Positions 1-8,437 of a DNA stretch of 56,820 nt are shown here, piece after piece. The stretch comes from an uncultured Eubacteriales bacterium (GTDB taxonomy: Bacteria; Bacillota; Clostridia; TANB77; CAG-508): positions 1 to 56,820 of the forward strand of contig CAOJUE010000012.1 in assembly GCA_948443845.1 (NCBI GenBank). Direction: 5' to 3'. The position numbers were made by a program, and so were the translations under genes. How positions within the stretch are numbered: the stretch's first letter is position 1; each line of letters starts with the position of its first letter. The notes beneath the pieces were generated by a model, which did no database searches, had not been told where the DNA came from, and was given only the letters and a program-made list of their open reading frames with translations.

Positions 1-131
1 TTTGTTTATAATACTTTCGGTTCTTTGCTTTTAATTGATTCACGGATTCAGGTATTATATCATATTTTACATAAAATGTCAATATACGTTGAATCGAAAA
101 AGGAAATGCTTTTCAACACTTCCTCAAACCC

Positions 132-1275
132 TCATCTCAATTTCTTCACAATTCTCACCAAATTGTCCACCAAATAATCCACATCTTCGATCGTATTTTC
201 TCGCCCAAACGTCACTCTCAAACTGCTTCTTGCCACATTGGCTGGCACGCCAATTGCCAATAAAACATGCGATGGATTTAAAAATCCACTACTGCAAGCC
301 GAACCGCTTGATGCGCAAATTCCTTGTTTATCCAATTCTTGAAGCAATGTTGGTCCATCTACACCTTTGAAACAAACATTGGCATTTCCCGCTAATCGAT
401 TTTCCAAATTGCCATTCATACGAATAAACGGAATATTTTTTTCGATATTGGCCAAATAATAATCGCGAAGAATTTTCAATTTTTTATTGTATTCAACCAA
501 ATCATTTTGCGCAATTTCAATGGCCTTTCCAAGTCCCACAATTCCTGCTATATTCTCTGTTCCAGCCCTTTTGTCTCCGTTCTTGATGTCCACCATCTTG
601 TATTCGAATAAAATTCACATTTTCGCTGATATAAGCAGCCCCTATTCCTTTTGGTCCGTAAAATTTATGGGCAGACATAGACAATGCTGAAATCCCCAAT
701 TTTTTCACATCAATATCAATATTTCCAATGGCTTGCACGGCATCTGTATGAAAATAAACTCCATAACGTCTGGCAATTCTTCCAATGCCTTCCATATCTT
801 GAATGGTTCCAATTTCGTTGTTGGCAAACATCACACTAATTAAAATGGTTTGTCTGTTGATAGCTCTTTCCAAGTCTTTTAAGTCAATTCTTCCTTGGCT
901 GTCAACATTTAAATAGGTGACACGAAAACCCATATATTTTTCCAAGAATTCACACGTATTTAAAACCGCTGGATGCTCGATTTTGGTTGTAATAATGTGG
1001 TTTCCACGTCTTCGATTTGCTATGGCAATTCCTTTGATGATTAGATTGTCACTTTCTGTGCCACCACTTGTAAAATAGATTTCACTTGGGTTGCATTTTA
1101 AACACTTAGCAACTCTACTTCTAGCAAGGTTTATGGCTTCTTTATTTTTTTTGCCAATTTGATACATCGACGAAGCATTTCCAAAATTTTCGGTCAAATA
1201 TGGCATCATTTCATTTAAAACTCGTGTTTCGATTGCTGTTGTGGCAGCATGGTCAAAATATCTAATATTCTGCAT
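132..1275 (-). CDS. iscS: Cysteine desulfurase (IscS/NifS family), read through one CGG +1 shift
   Basis: PLP enzyme that takes sulfur from cysteine for Fe-S cluster and tRNA thiolation. The N-terminal part carries YFDHAATT, the HTDAVQA region and the PLP lysine in SAHKFYGPKG; the C-terminal part carries RAGTENIAG and the persulfide Cys327 in GSACSSG. These halves lie in different frames. Skipping base 579, the C of an in-frame CGG after residue 232, joins HQE to G-DKRAGTEN and gives 380 residues, the usual length. No other in-frame CGG was found. The family and the single-base repair are seen; that the cell performs the shift is inferred. Confidence 0.9.
577..579 (-). other. In-frame CGG, +1 shift site in iscS
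   Basis: P-site codon GAA, then CGG A. Skipping the C makes GGA (Gly233) and restores the RAGTEN block. Reading CGG as Arg instead leaves the family alignment immediately and hits an early stop. Confidence 0.88.
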
Positions 1276-1426
1276 AATTTCAACTTCCTTAAAACTTAAA
1301 TTTATTTTCTCATTTTATTGTATGTTTCTCCCTCTTAAATTGTGCTTATTTTTGTTTTTTATTCGTTAAAAATGCACTCCTCTAATTCTTAAACCTTTTT
1401 GTCTAACTTTGGGGGTGTACTTTAAT

Positions 1427-1455
1427 TTGACATTTTATGTAAAATATGTTATAAT
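1427..1455 (+). promoter_or_regulatory. Consensus SigA promoter for the plus-strand small genes
   Basis: TTGACA, 17-base spacer, TATAAT, a perfect match, about 62 bases before the first small plus-strand gene. The leader holds a short GTCTC/GAGAC hairpin. Confidence 0.85.
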
Positions 1456-1517
1456 AAATATAGAAACAATGTTGTAGTCTCGAATGAGACATTTTCTCTT
1501 AAGTTTAGGAGGTAAAT

Positions 1518-1694
1518 ATGAAAAAAGAAATAACAAAATTATTAGGCGCAGGACTTTTGATTTTATGCTTTTGCCCTCTTGCCGGTTCCTGCATCGGATT
1601 CATTTTTGGACTAGCCAATGTGCGCTCCATTTCAGGCTTGTTTCTGGCATTAATTGGGATATTGGTTGCTTGGATATTACAAAAAAAACATTAG
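1518..1694 (+). CDS. Small hydrophobic membrane protein (58 aa)
   Basis: Not recognised. It starts MKKEITKLLG after a strong AGGAGG site and has two hydrophobic stretches (about residues 8-32 and 38-54) with cysteines in the first, ending QKKH. It is one of only two plus-strand genes in a minus-strand window and has its own consensus promoter, so it probably belongs to a small accessory cassette with the next gene. No in-frame CGG. Confidence 0.7.
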   Translation: MKKEITKLLGAGLLILCFCPLAGSCIGFIFGLANVRSISGLFLALIGILVAWILQKKH

Positions 1695-1742
1695 CTTGTT
1701 GTAGTCCATTTGGACCTTTCGTTCTATTAAGGAGGAAACGAT

Positions 1743-1919
1743 ATGAGAAAAATGCAAAATTTTAGATTAGCACGGATTTCGCTGGCAATGACTTATTTTT
1801 CGCTTTTGGTAGAGCTAGTTTGCGCAGTTTTTGAGTCATTTGTCTTCTGCGCCATTGCATCTGTTTTTATCGGAGTCTTCTATGGTTTAGCGTTTTTTTA
1901 CAACGAAAAATCTCGATAA
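1743..1919 (+). CDS. Small hydrophobic membrane protein (58 aa) containing a sense-frame CGG
   Basis: Not recognised. It begins MRKMQNFRLARISLAM after AAGGAGG, is hydrophobic over most of residues 14-50 and ends NEKSR just before a strong terminator. Codon 11 is an in-frame CGG (1773-1775) and the frame stays open as if it were Arg; a +1 skip would stop after about five codons. It is therefore an exception to the CGG pattern, perhaps because the cassette is newly acquired. The leader repeats the TGTTGTAGTC-plus-hairpin arrangement found before the preceding gene. Confidence 0.65.
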   Translation: MRKMQNFRLARISLAMTYFSLLVELVCAVFESFVFCAIASVFIGVFYGLAFFYNEKSR

Positions 1920-1921
1920 AA

Positions 1922-1955
1922 AAATCCTGCTGGCTCAAACTAGCCAGCAGGATTT
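1922..1955. terminator. Strong bidirectional terminator
   Basis: A 14-bp perfect stem (AAATCCTGCTGGCT and complement) with a 6-base loop, A-run before and T-run after. It separates the plus-strand cassette from the convergent minus-strand gene. Confidence 0.9.
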
Positions 1956-1957
1956 TT

Positions 1958-2290
1958 TTATTTCGCTTCCCATCTCATCATCTTAATATCTTTATATTTA
2001 CTCAAAATCTCACTATACTTTTGATATTCCTCTTCCCACAAAGCATCTGGAACCTTATCAAAAGCGCTAAAAACCTCTTCGGCTTCCTTAAGGAAGATGA
2101 GTTGTTGTTGAGGCGTTAAATTGTCGTATTTTACGCTAAACACATATAACTTATCTAAGGTATCATTGGCCTTTATAAACGTCCAAAAGTCGGTGACTTT
2201 CATGCCAGCCATCTTAATTTGACCAACTGCCAATAACCCTAAGAATACAATTACCATTATTAATACAAATATGATTGCCAAAAACTCCAT
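1958..2290 (-). CDS. Membrane-anchored small protein, unknown function (110 aa)
   Basis: Not recognised. Residues 1-25 form one hydrophobic helix (MEFLAIIFVLIMVIVFLGLL), followed by a soluble, mainly helical domain rich in Lys and Glu. It lies about 40 bases downstream of yebC on the same strand and may be co-transcribed. Confidence 0.65.
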   Translation of the reverse strand: MEFLAIIFVLIMVIVFLGLLAVGQIKMAGMKVTDFWTFIKANDTLDKLYVFSVKYDNLTPQQQLIFLKEAEEVFSAFDKVPDALWEEEYQKYSEILSKYKDIKMMRWEAK

Positions 2291-2331
2291 TTTTTCCTCA
2301 ACTTTCTTTCGTAAGAATCCTTCCTAAAAAA

Positions 2332-3057
2332 TTATTCTTCCCAGTTATGATATACTTCTGTAACATCGTCTAAATCTTCCAAACTATCAATCAATCGTTG
2401 CATTTTTTCGCTATCTTTTTCGTCCAATGAAACATAAGTGCTTGGCACCATTTGAACGCCTGCTTCTAAAAAGCAAATTCCTTCTGCTGTCAATTTCTCT
2501 GTAACAGATGTAAAATCACTTGGAGCAGTTGTAATCTGGTAGACTTCTTCTTCGCTTTCAAAATCTTCGGCGCCACTATCAATGGCAAGCATCATTAAAT
2601 CGTCTTCGCTTAGTTTGCAACCTTCTTTTTCGATGACTAAAATTCCCTTTTTTTCAAACATATAAGAAACACAACCTGTGGTTCCTAAGTTTCCTCCTGC
2701 TTTCGTGAAAACGTGTCTTACATCTGCTGCTGTTCGATTTTTGTTGTCGGTATTGCATTCTACGATAACAGCCACACCATTTGTGCCGTATCCTTCATAG
2801 GTAATTTCTTCATATACGGCGGTAGAGCCTTCTCCTGATGCTTTTTTGATGGCATTGTTGATTGTATCATTTGGCATATTGTTGGCTTTGCATTTAGCAA
2901 TGACGTCTTTTAGTTTCGAATTTCCAGCAGGATCGGGGCCACCTTGTTTGACGGCAATTAAAATTTCTCTACCCAATTTGGTAAATACTTTTCCTCGAGC
3001 CGCATCTGCTTTCCCTTTTTTGGCTTGTATGTTGTGCCATTTTGAATGTCCTGACAT
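2332..3057 (-). CDS. yebC: YebC/PmpR-family protein
   Basis: 241 residues, full family length. It opens [18 protein letters not shown] and includes [14 protein letters not shown] and the [14 protein letters not shown] block. Members act either as DNA-binding regulators or as ribosome factors that relieve stalls at difficult peptide motifs (as shown for YebC2/TACO1-type proteins). Start chosen at the family start after AAAGGAGG. A stall-relief role would be notable in a genome with a problem codon, but that link is only inference. Confidence 0.95.
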   Translation of the reverse strand: MSGHSKWHNIQAKKGKADAARGKVFTKLGREILIAVKQGGPDPAGNSKLKDVIAKCKANNMPNDTINNAIKKASGEGSTAVYEEITYEGYGTNGVAVIVECNTDNKNRTAADVRHVFTKAGGNLGTTGCVSYMFEKKGILVIEKEGCKLSEDDLMMLAIDSGAEDFESEEEVYQITTAPSDFTSVTEKLTAEGICFLEAGVQMVPSTYVSLDEKDSEKMQRLIDSLEDLDDVTEVYHNWEE

Positions 3058-3096
3058 AGATTTTTCCTCCTTTTATTATAATTTTAAAATAATTTT

Positions 3097-3375
3097 TTAG
3101 CAATAAAATTTAATTTCATTTACACCATAAAAGTTTTTCCATTCAGATAGAATAAAGAAAAAATTATATTGTATTGATTTAAATAATTGATGTAAGTCAT
3201 GTTCTGGAATTTTACTATTATTATTGGCTAAAATGCAATCACCATTTTTAGTAATCCATACTTTCGTTGCATTTGCCTGTGGATTTCCTTTCGATATGTG
3301 AACATGAATTGGTTCGAAATTTTCATTCGCCCAAAAGAAAATCGTATATCCTAAATATTTGAAAAGGTTAGGCAC
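3097..3375 (-). CDS. DUF4160 domain protein (92 aa)
   Basis: The sequence PNLFKYLGYTIFFWANE followed by EPIHVHISKG matches the DUF4160 pattern (arom-x-HxHV). I start it at the GTG at 3375, preceded by GGAGGA at good spacing. DUF4160 genes usually sit beside a small partner, often called toxin-antitoxin-like; here it overlaps the end of the upstream 91-residue gene by 8 bases. Function unproven. Confidence 0.7.
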   Translation of the reverse strand: MPNLFKYLGYTIFFWANENFEPIHVHISKGNPQANATKVWITKNGDCILANNNSKIPEHDLHQLFKSIQYNFFFILSEWKNFYGVNEIKFYC

Positions 3376-3643
3376 TTTGTATTCCTCCTTTTCTGGCAGT
3401 TTCAAAAAAATAGGCTGCTCCTCTTTCCACTACTGTTTTGAAGATTGCAATCTCATCGTCAGTATAATGTCCATCTTTTTTTACAATTTCATAACTTGGT
3501 AATTCAAAAATTACAGTATCAAAACCATATTCCATTGGTCTTTCAAAGCAAACTATAATATATTCATCCCCATTTTCTTTTTTACGAATATCAGAAGAAA
3601 CTACTAATGTTCCATCTGCATAAGTAACAAATTCATGCATCAT
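3368..3643 (-). CDS. Partner of the DUF4160 gene, unknown (91 aa)
   Basis: Acidic protein beginning MMHEFVTYADGTLVVSSD with an IVKKDGHYTDDEIAIF segment. I do not recognise its family; the usual partner, DUF2442, does not fit obviously. The small overlap with the DUF4160 gene implies translational coupling. Confidence 0.6.
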   Translation of the reverse strand: MMHEFVTYADGTLVVSSDIRKKENGDEYIIVCFERPMEYGFDTVIFELPSYEIVKKDGHYTDDEIAIFKTVVERGAAYFFETARKGGIQSA

Positions 3644-3720
3644 AAGCGTTTACTCTCTCCTTTTCTTTATTATAACATATTCCATTTCATTTGTGTAGTA
3701 TTTTAGGAAAATTTTTACAG

Positions 3721-3758
3721 AAAAAAATTCTCCCAATTACTTGAGAGAATTTTTTTTG
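3721..3758 (-). terminator. Terminator after the terD operon
   Basis: AAATTCTC/GAGAATTT stem with about a 12-base loop, flanked by A and T runs, directly after the first terD stop. Confidence 0.75.
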
Positions 3759-3767
3759 AAATCGATT

Positions 3768-4340
3768 TCAGATGTATTCCACACCATATTTGTCGCAAAG
3801 TCCAGCAAGTTCCTGATTATATCCCTGCCCAACCGCTTTGAATTTCCAAAAGCCATTGTGCCGATAGATTTCGCCGAAAACAACAGATGTTTCAATGGAA
3901 AAATCTTCGCTGAGATCATAGTGTAGAATTTCTTTATCTTTTTCCAAATCAATAATTCTTATATACGCATTATTGACTAAGCCAAAGTTCTGTCGCCGTT
4001 TTCTGGCTTCGTGAATCGTAACTGCAATCACAATTTTCTCCACTTTTGAAGAAATCTTGCGGAACTCAATTGAAGCAGTTTCAGCATCATTGCCACCTTG
4101 CTTGTTATCCCCAGAATGGATAATCGCCCTTTCTGGGTCTATAAGATTATTATAAAAAATAATATAGGAATCTCCTAAGCAGTGGTACTTGTCATCACAC
4201 AAAAACATCACCAAATCCAAATCAGCATCTTCTTCATCTACGCCGGTGATATCCCAACCGAGCCCAATTCTGGCTTTTTGTAAACCAGTATCTTTGGTTA
4301 AATCAACCCGATTTCCTTTGGTTACTTTTTGAATTGGCAT
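3768..4340 (-). CDS. terD: TerD-family protein 1, with three sense-frame CGG codons
   Basis: 190 residues. Family signs are the N-terminal TKGNRVDLTKD, GLGWD, the acidic Ca-binding loop DEEDADLDL, HSGDNKQGG and the C-terminal FWKFKAVGQGY. TerD proteins belong to tellurium/stress resistance loci. Codons 11, 115 and 160 are CGG, all read as Arg with no shift, unlike the rest of the window. The DNA also looks richer in GC and in codons such as CTG and ATC, so recent transfer is likely. If the host always shifts at CGG, this protein would not be made intact. Confidence 0.92.
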   Translation of the reverse strand: MPIQKVTKGNRVDLTKDTGLQKARIGLGWDITGVDEEDADLDLVMFLCDDKYHCLGDSYIIFYNNLIDPERAIIHSGDNKQGGNDAETASIEFRKISSKVEKIVIAVTIHEARKRRQNFGLVNNAYIRIIDLEKDKEILHYDLSEDFSIETSVVFGEIYRHNGFWKFKAVGQGYNQELAGLCDKYGVEYI

Positions 4341-4356
4341 AAATCCCCCTCCTGTC

Positions 4357-5037
4357 TTATTCTACTTTGCATTTCATTCTGACCATTTCATCAATGTCAG
4401 CAACTCTGACACCTTCTCCGATTGCCGTGAAGTGCCAGTCTGTGCCGGAACGCTCCAAATCTGCCACAAAAATGCCAGTCATTCCGCTGAACTCTCCGTC
4501 GATGTCATACCGAACCAATTCCTTGCCAGAATCCATGTCGGTTACATGAACAAAACAATTGCTGATTTGTTCAAAGGTCTGATGACGCAAATATGCCCGA
4601 TATATGTTGATAATGATTGAAAGCGTTTGAATCTTTTCTGGAATCCGATCCAGTTTGATTTCAATTTGCTCATCGTCTCCGCCTGCTTCGCCCTCTCCTG
4701 TTAGATTATCACCATAATGAACAATTGCTTTATCATAAGCTCTTAAATTGCCAAAATAAACCGTCTGCTTATGAATATTCTTTTTATTAATGCAAATAAC
4801 ACTGCTATCTACATCAATATTTGCCCCAGAACGCTGATATTCCGGCTGTGGCAATTCTGAAGTAAGCCCGAAAAATGTCTTCAATTTTCCAAAAAAACCG
4901 GAGCCTTCACTTTGCTGCTTTTGAACAGGCACAAAACACTCCACTGGATCCCAGCCTAAGCCGACAAGCACCCGCTTCAAATTGGGATTGTCCTTTCTTA
5001 AGTTGACTTTCTGTCCTTTTGTTAATCTTACTGCCAT
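4357..5037 (-). CDS. TerD-family protein 2, with four sense-frame CGG codons
   Basis: 226 residues, paralogue of the next gene: VRLTKGQKVNLRKDN, GLGWDPV, an insertion around residues 37-68, HYGDNLTGEGEAGGDDE and DWHFTAIGEGV. Codons 22, 131, 147 and 176 are CGG read as Arg with no shift. The pair is separated by 16 bases and has its own promoter and terminator, so it is a self-contained transferred stress cassette. Two terD genes without the rest of a ter cluster is a reduced arrangement. Confidence 0.9.
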   Translation of the reverse strand: MAVRLTKGQKVNLRKDNPNLKRVLVGLGWDPVECFVPVQKQQSEGSGFFGKLKTFFGLTSELPQPEYQRSGANIDVDSSVICINKKNIHKQTVYFGNLRAYDKAIVHYGDNLTGEGEAGGDDEQIEIKLDRIPEKIQTLSIIINIYRAYLRHQTFEQISNCFVHVTDMDSGKELVRYDIDGEFSGMTGIFVADLERSGTDWHFTAIGEGVRVADIDEMVRMKCKVE

Positions 5038-5104
5038 TGCTATACCTCCTTTTGTTCGCTTTCATTAATCAACGAACCATCATCTAATTTTTAACAACGA
5101 TAGT

Positions 5105-5133
5105 AGTTTATCACAATTTACATAAAAAGTCAA
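5105..5133 (-). promoter_or_regulatory. Promoter of the terD pair
   Basis: TTGACT, 17-base spacer, TAAACT on the minus strand, about 65 bases before the first start. Confidence 0.65.
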
Positions 5134-5137
5134 TCGT

Positions 5138-5491
5138 TTATAGTAATTCTTCCCAACTTTTTTCTCGAAATCCCACTAATACAAAATCCTCTCCTACTAA
5201 CAATGGTCTTTTTATCAGCATTCCATTACTGGCTAACAATTTTATCTTTTCTTCGTCTGACATATTATCCAATTTTTCTTTTAATTGCATATTTTTGTAG
5301 ACAAGACCGCTTGTGTTGAAAAATTTTTTTATTTCCAATCCACTTTTGGAAATCCAATTGGTCAATTCTTCAAAAGTTGGCACATCTTCTACAATGTGCC
5401 TATCTTCAAACTCTATTTTTTTACTTTGTAGCCATACTTTCGCCTTTTGGCAAGTGCTACATTTGGGATATTCTATCAATAAATATTTCAT
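5138..5491 (-). CDS. ArsC/Spx-family thioredoxin-fold protein
   Basis: 117 residues beginning MKYLLIEYPKCSTCQKAKVWL, with the CxxC redox pair at residues 12 and 15, then RHIVEDVPT and a C-terminal LIKRPLLV block. It resembles Spx/MgsR/YusI-type ArsC-family proteins; arsenate reductase or redox regulator cannot be distinguished here. It sits next to superoxide reductase, consistent with oxidative stress. Confidence 0.85.
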   Translation of the reverse strand: MKYLLIEYPKCSTCQKAKVWLQSKKIEFEDRHIVEDVPTFEELTNWISKSGLEIKKFFNTSGLVYKNMQLKEKLDNMSDEEKIKLLASNGMLIKRPLLVGEDFVLVGFREKSWEELL

Positions 5492-5500
5492 GATTTCTCC

Positions 5501-5881
5501 TTATTTTACTTCTGTTTCCCACAAACCATGCTTGTTGCAATATGAATACAATTTCGAACCTGAAATATAAGGCAAATGACACTCTGCATTTTGTTCAGGA
5601 TACAATGTCACAAAATATTCTTTATTTTCTGAAACCAATGAAATCCATTCAATAAAATGCTCTTTTTCCATGACATGATTCACTTTTACAAAAATTCCAT
5701 CATCCATTTTTTCATAAGTTGGAACATGTTTTTCAACTGCTGCGTCCACTGAATTTGGCACTAATGTTTCCATTGCTTCCCCACAACAAACAATTCCACA
5801 ACCACCACAATGGCAGTCTTCTAAGACTTTCACGGTCGCACCGCATTTTTTACACTTTTTAATCACTAATTCTTTTTTCAT
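5501..5881 (-). CDS. dfx: Desulfoferrodoxin (superoxide reductase)
   Basis: 126 residues. The short N-terminal domain has CKKCG and CCGE metal cysteines. The neelaredoxin domain has EKHVPTYE, HVMEKEHFIEWI and the C-terminal YCNKHGLW with the Cys/His iron ligands. It reduces superoxide to peroxide using electrons from rubredoxin, which is encoded at 12.4 kb. Typical of strict anaerobes. Confidence 0.95.
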   Translation of the reverse strand: MKKELVIKKCKKCGATVKVLEDCHCGGCGIVCCGEAMETLVPNSVDAAVEKHVPTYEKMDDGIFVKVNHVMEKEHFIEWISLVSENKEYFVTLYPEQNAECHLPYISGSKLYSYCNKHGLWETEVK

Positions 5882-5973
5882 ACTTTTACCTCCAAAAACA
5901 TTTTAATTTATTATATCATTTATTTTGGAATTTGCAACTTTTTTCTAGTAAGACAAACAATTAATCATCGCCC

Positions 5974-6695
5974 CTACAAAGTAATCATTCCGCCATAATC
6001 GATAACATCTAAATCTTCAAAGTCAACGATTTCTAATTCCTGTTTGTGAATAAAACCTCTGATTTTCCCTTGCTTATCAATTTTCTTCAAATCACCAAAC
6101 ACCATGATTTTATCTTCGATTCTGGCCATTGCTCCACCAATAAAACCACGCATTTTGCTATATTCGTTTTGGCTATTCCATAATTTTATGTCTGGCAAAT
6201 CGTCTAAACACAGTACATCGATTTGGTATTTTCGCAAAGTTTCTGCGATTTTTTCATCGGCTACAATCGCAGAATTTTCACTAATTACTGCAATCGAGCA
6301 ATTCGCATATCCTTGCGAAATTTGAATCTTATGCAAGTTTTCTTTTTCAATAAATTCTAAAATTTGCGACTCTATAAATTGAAAATTATGAATCACTCTA
6401 TTTCCTATTTGGCAAACATTGTATTTTACGTCTTCTGGATAACTTTCTCCGCACTTCTGATTGGCAAGTCTGATACCTACCGTTTTAATGGCTCAATTTG
6501 GCACAAAACCGTATCACAAATCGATTTTGGAGCAAAAAACATGTTCTTTATCTTACAAACAAAAATATCGACGTGTGATGAAATCTCCGCATATGTTCTA
6601 GTTGACTTGGGAATTTCTATGAAATGATAGCCCAGTTTTTGCAACATTTCTTTTTCGCACTTGCGCATACGCGCATCAATCAGGATTGTTTTCAT
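5974..6695 (-). CDS. Conserved clostridial protein of unknown function, read through two CGG shifts
   Basis: Two short ORFs plus a linking segment form one 239-residue protein when base 6482 and then base 6451 are skipped. The product reads through SICDTVLCQIEPLK, GRYQTCQSEV, GESYPEDVKYNVCQIGN and then IHNFQF. The YPxDxxYNV followed by IHN is characteristic of a clostridial family of unknown function (I believe DUF6873). Length 722 is 3n+2, fitting two skipped bases. The frame of the ten-residue segment between the sites is less constrained than the flanks. It lies 6 bases after the Fe-ADH gene. Confidence 0.75.
6449..6451 (-). other. In-frame CGG, second +1 shift site of the YPxDxxYNV-type gene
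   Basis: In the shifted frame, GTG is followed by CGG A. A second skip gives Gly82 and enters GESYPEDVKYN, matching the family. Confidence 0.78.
6480..6482 (-). other. In-frame CGG, first +1 shift site of the YPxDxxYNV-type gene
   Basis: P-site codon AAA, then CGG T, followed immediately in frame 0 by TAG. Skipping the C yields Gly72 and keeps reading open to the second site. Confidence 0.75.
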
Positions 6696-6701
6696 TTTCT
6701 T

Positions 6702-7872
6702 CTATCTACACATTTCAAAAATCTTTTCAATATCTTCTGCATGCAAAGGCTTGAAACCTTGTATTACATCGCCTCTGCAGGCCTTTTGAGCCATGATTTT
6801 GAAATTTGTATCATCTATTTTAATTTCTGACAAGGTTCGACTTAGCCCCCATTGATTGAATAGAAAATCAGACAACATTTCGATTGCTTTTTTGGCAACT
6901 TCCATTTGAGGAAGATTTTTGTCAATCTCAAAAACATTCGTACCGAATTGATAAAACTTCGAAACTGTGGTTTCGTCAAGCACATATTCCATCCAACGTG
7001 GCGTCAAAATCGCTAATCCCAATCCATGTGTGATATCATAATATGCCGATAATTGATGTTCCATGGCATGGCAACTCCATTCCTGCGTTTTTCCACATCT
7101 TACAAAGCCATTGAGCGCCCAAGATGATGTCCACATTAGATTGGCGCGTGCTTCATAATTGGTTGGGTCTTTTAGCGCAACTCCGTGTATATTTTAGAAC
7201 GGTTTTCATCAAACCTTCTGTGATGGTATCTAGCATATACATTTCTTCTTTTTGATTGAAATAAATTTCAAAAAGATGAGATAATATATCGGCTGAACCG
7301 CAGGCAGTTTGGTAAGTGTTTACGGTATATGTGTTGGTTGGGTCTAGGAATGAAACTTTGGGTAGCATTTTGATTGATTTGATTCCTTTTTTGTCGTTGG
7401 TTTCTAAGTTGCTGATAACTGCTGTTCCATTCATTTCGGAGCCAGTTGCGGCTAAGGTTAAAATGGTTACAATCGGCAGACATTTTGTAATTGGTGCTTT
7501 TTGAGTTACTAAATCCCAGCAATCTCCGTCATAATAGGCAGTCGCACTAATGACCTTCGTAGCATCAATCGTTGAACCACCACCTACGGCTAGTAAAACG
7601 TCAATTTTTTCTTTTTTGCAAATTTCAGCTGCTGCATTGATACTTGTATGTCTTGGATTTGGCTCGATTCCACCAAATTCGAATAAGGTTAAGCCTGCTT
7701 TTTGGATTTCTGAAATGGCTTTGTCGTATAAACCATTTTTCTTAATGGAACCACCTCCATACGTTAATAGAACGCGGTTTCCGCATTTTTTGAGTTCCTC
7801 TCCTAAATGAGATAGTTGGTTTTCTCCAAAATAAACTTTGGTGGGAATGTCATAAATAAAATTGGTGTTCAT
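6702..7872 (-). CDS. Iron-containing alcohol dehydrogenase, read through one CGG shift
   Basis: Group III Fe-ADH (butanol dehydrogenase/YugJ-like), reducing aldehydes with NAD(P)H. The N-terminal half has VLLTYGGGSIKKNG and the GGGSTIDATK cofactor site; the C-terminal half has WALNGF, HAMEHQLSAYYDITHG (iron histidines) and HGLGLAILTPRWM. Skipping base 7185 after residue 229 joins KYT to G-VALKDPTNYEARANL, the normal sequence here. Repaired length is 389 residues, typical. The start overlaps the NUDIX stop by 4 bases. Confidence 0.9.
7183..7185 (-). other. In-frame CGG, +1 shift site in Fe-ADH
   Basis: P-site ACA, then CGG A. The skip makes Gly230; without it the frame ends 11 codons later. 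Confidence 0.88.
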
Positions 7873-8436
7873 ATTTCATTTCTCCTTAATTTTTCATTCA
7901 ATTTTCGATAAATATTTGCGCAAATCCATTTTTCGGTGGACTCTTTTTCCACGTCTTCTAAATTTACCCATTTGACGCCACTGTTTTCATCTGGTTTGAT
8001 TTTCAAGATTTCGTTTTCGTCGACTTCTAAAAGATACGTCAAATTCAAATGCACATGTGAAGAAACATATTTTCCTCGTTTGATGTGTCCATCGACTGTT
8101 ACAATTTCAAGTGAAAAAATATCTGGTTTTACGACAGTTACGTTTTCTACGCCGGTTTCTTCTTTTAGTTCACGAATAGCAGTTCCTAGCAAATCGCTTT
8201 CCCCATCTGCATGTCCGCCCTGACCAAGCCCACGATTGATAAATATTATGATAAATCATAAGCACTTTGGTTCTGGCTTTGTTGACTGCCCAACTAGAAG
8301 CCGTAAAATGACCAAATTCGTTGTTTCTCGTTAGACAATCGTCAAACGTATTTAAATACTTTAGCATGGTTTGTTTATCTTTTTGCTCTTGTTCATTGTA
8401 AGGTTTATAATTTTGGATTTGTTCTTTTAAATTCAT
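7869..8436 (-). CDS. NUDIX hydrolase, read through one CGG shift
   Basis: 188 residues from the ATG at 8436, chosen for its AAAGGAG site. The two halves read KVLMIYHNIYQSWAWSG and GHADGESDLLGTAIRELKEE. Skipping base 8217 gives SWAWSG-GHADGE, exactly the pattern of this NUDIX subfamily, and continues into the REx2EE Nudix box (RELKEETG). Substrate unknown; members hydrolyse nucleoside diphosphate derivatives. It starts one base after the HAM1-like stop, so it is in the same operon. Confidence 0.9.
8215..8217 (-). other. In-frame CGG, +1 shift site in the NUDIX gene
   Basis: P-site GGG, then CGG A. A one-base skip gives GGHADG with no insertion; a -2 shift would add an Arg and break the motif. 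Confidence 0.9.
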
Positions 8437-8437
8437 T

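Noticed and set aside
1484..1765. 93-codon plus-strand ORF over the small genes
   Set aside because: Different frame from the well-formed 58-codon gene at 1518, which has the AGGAGG site.
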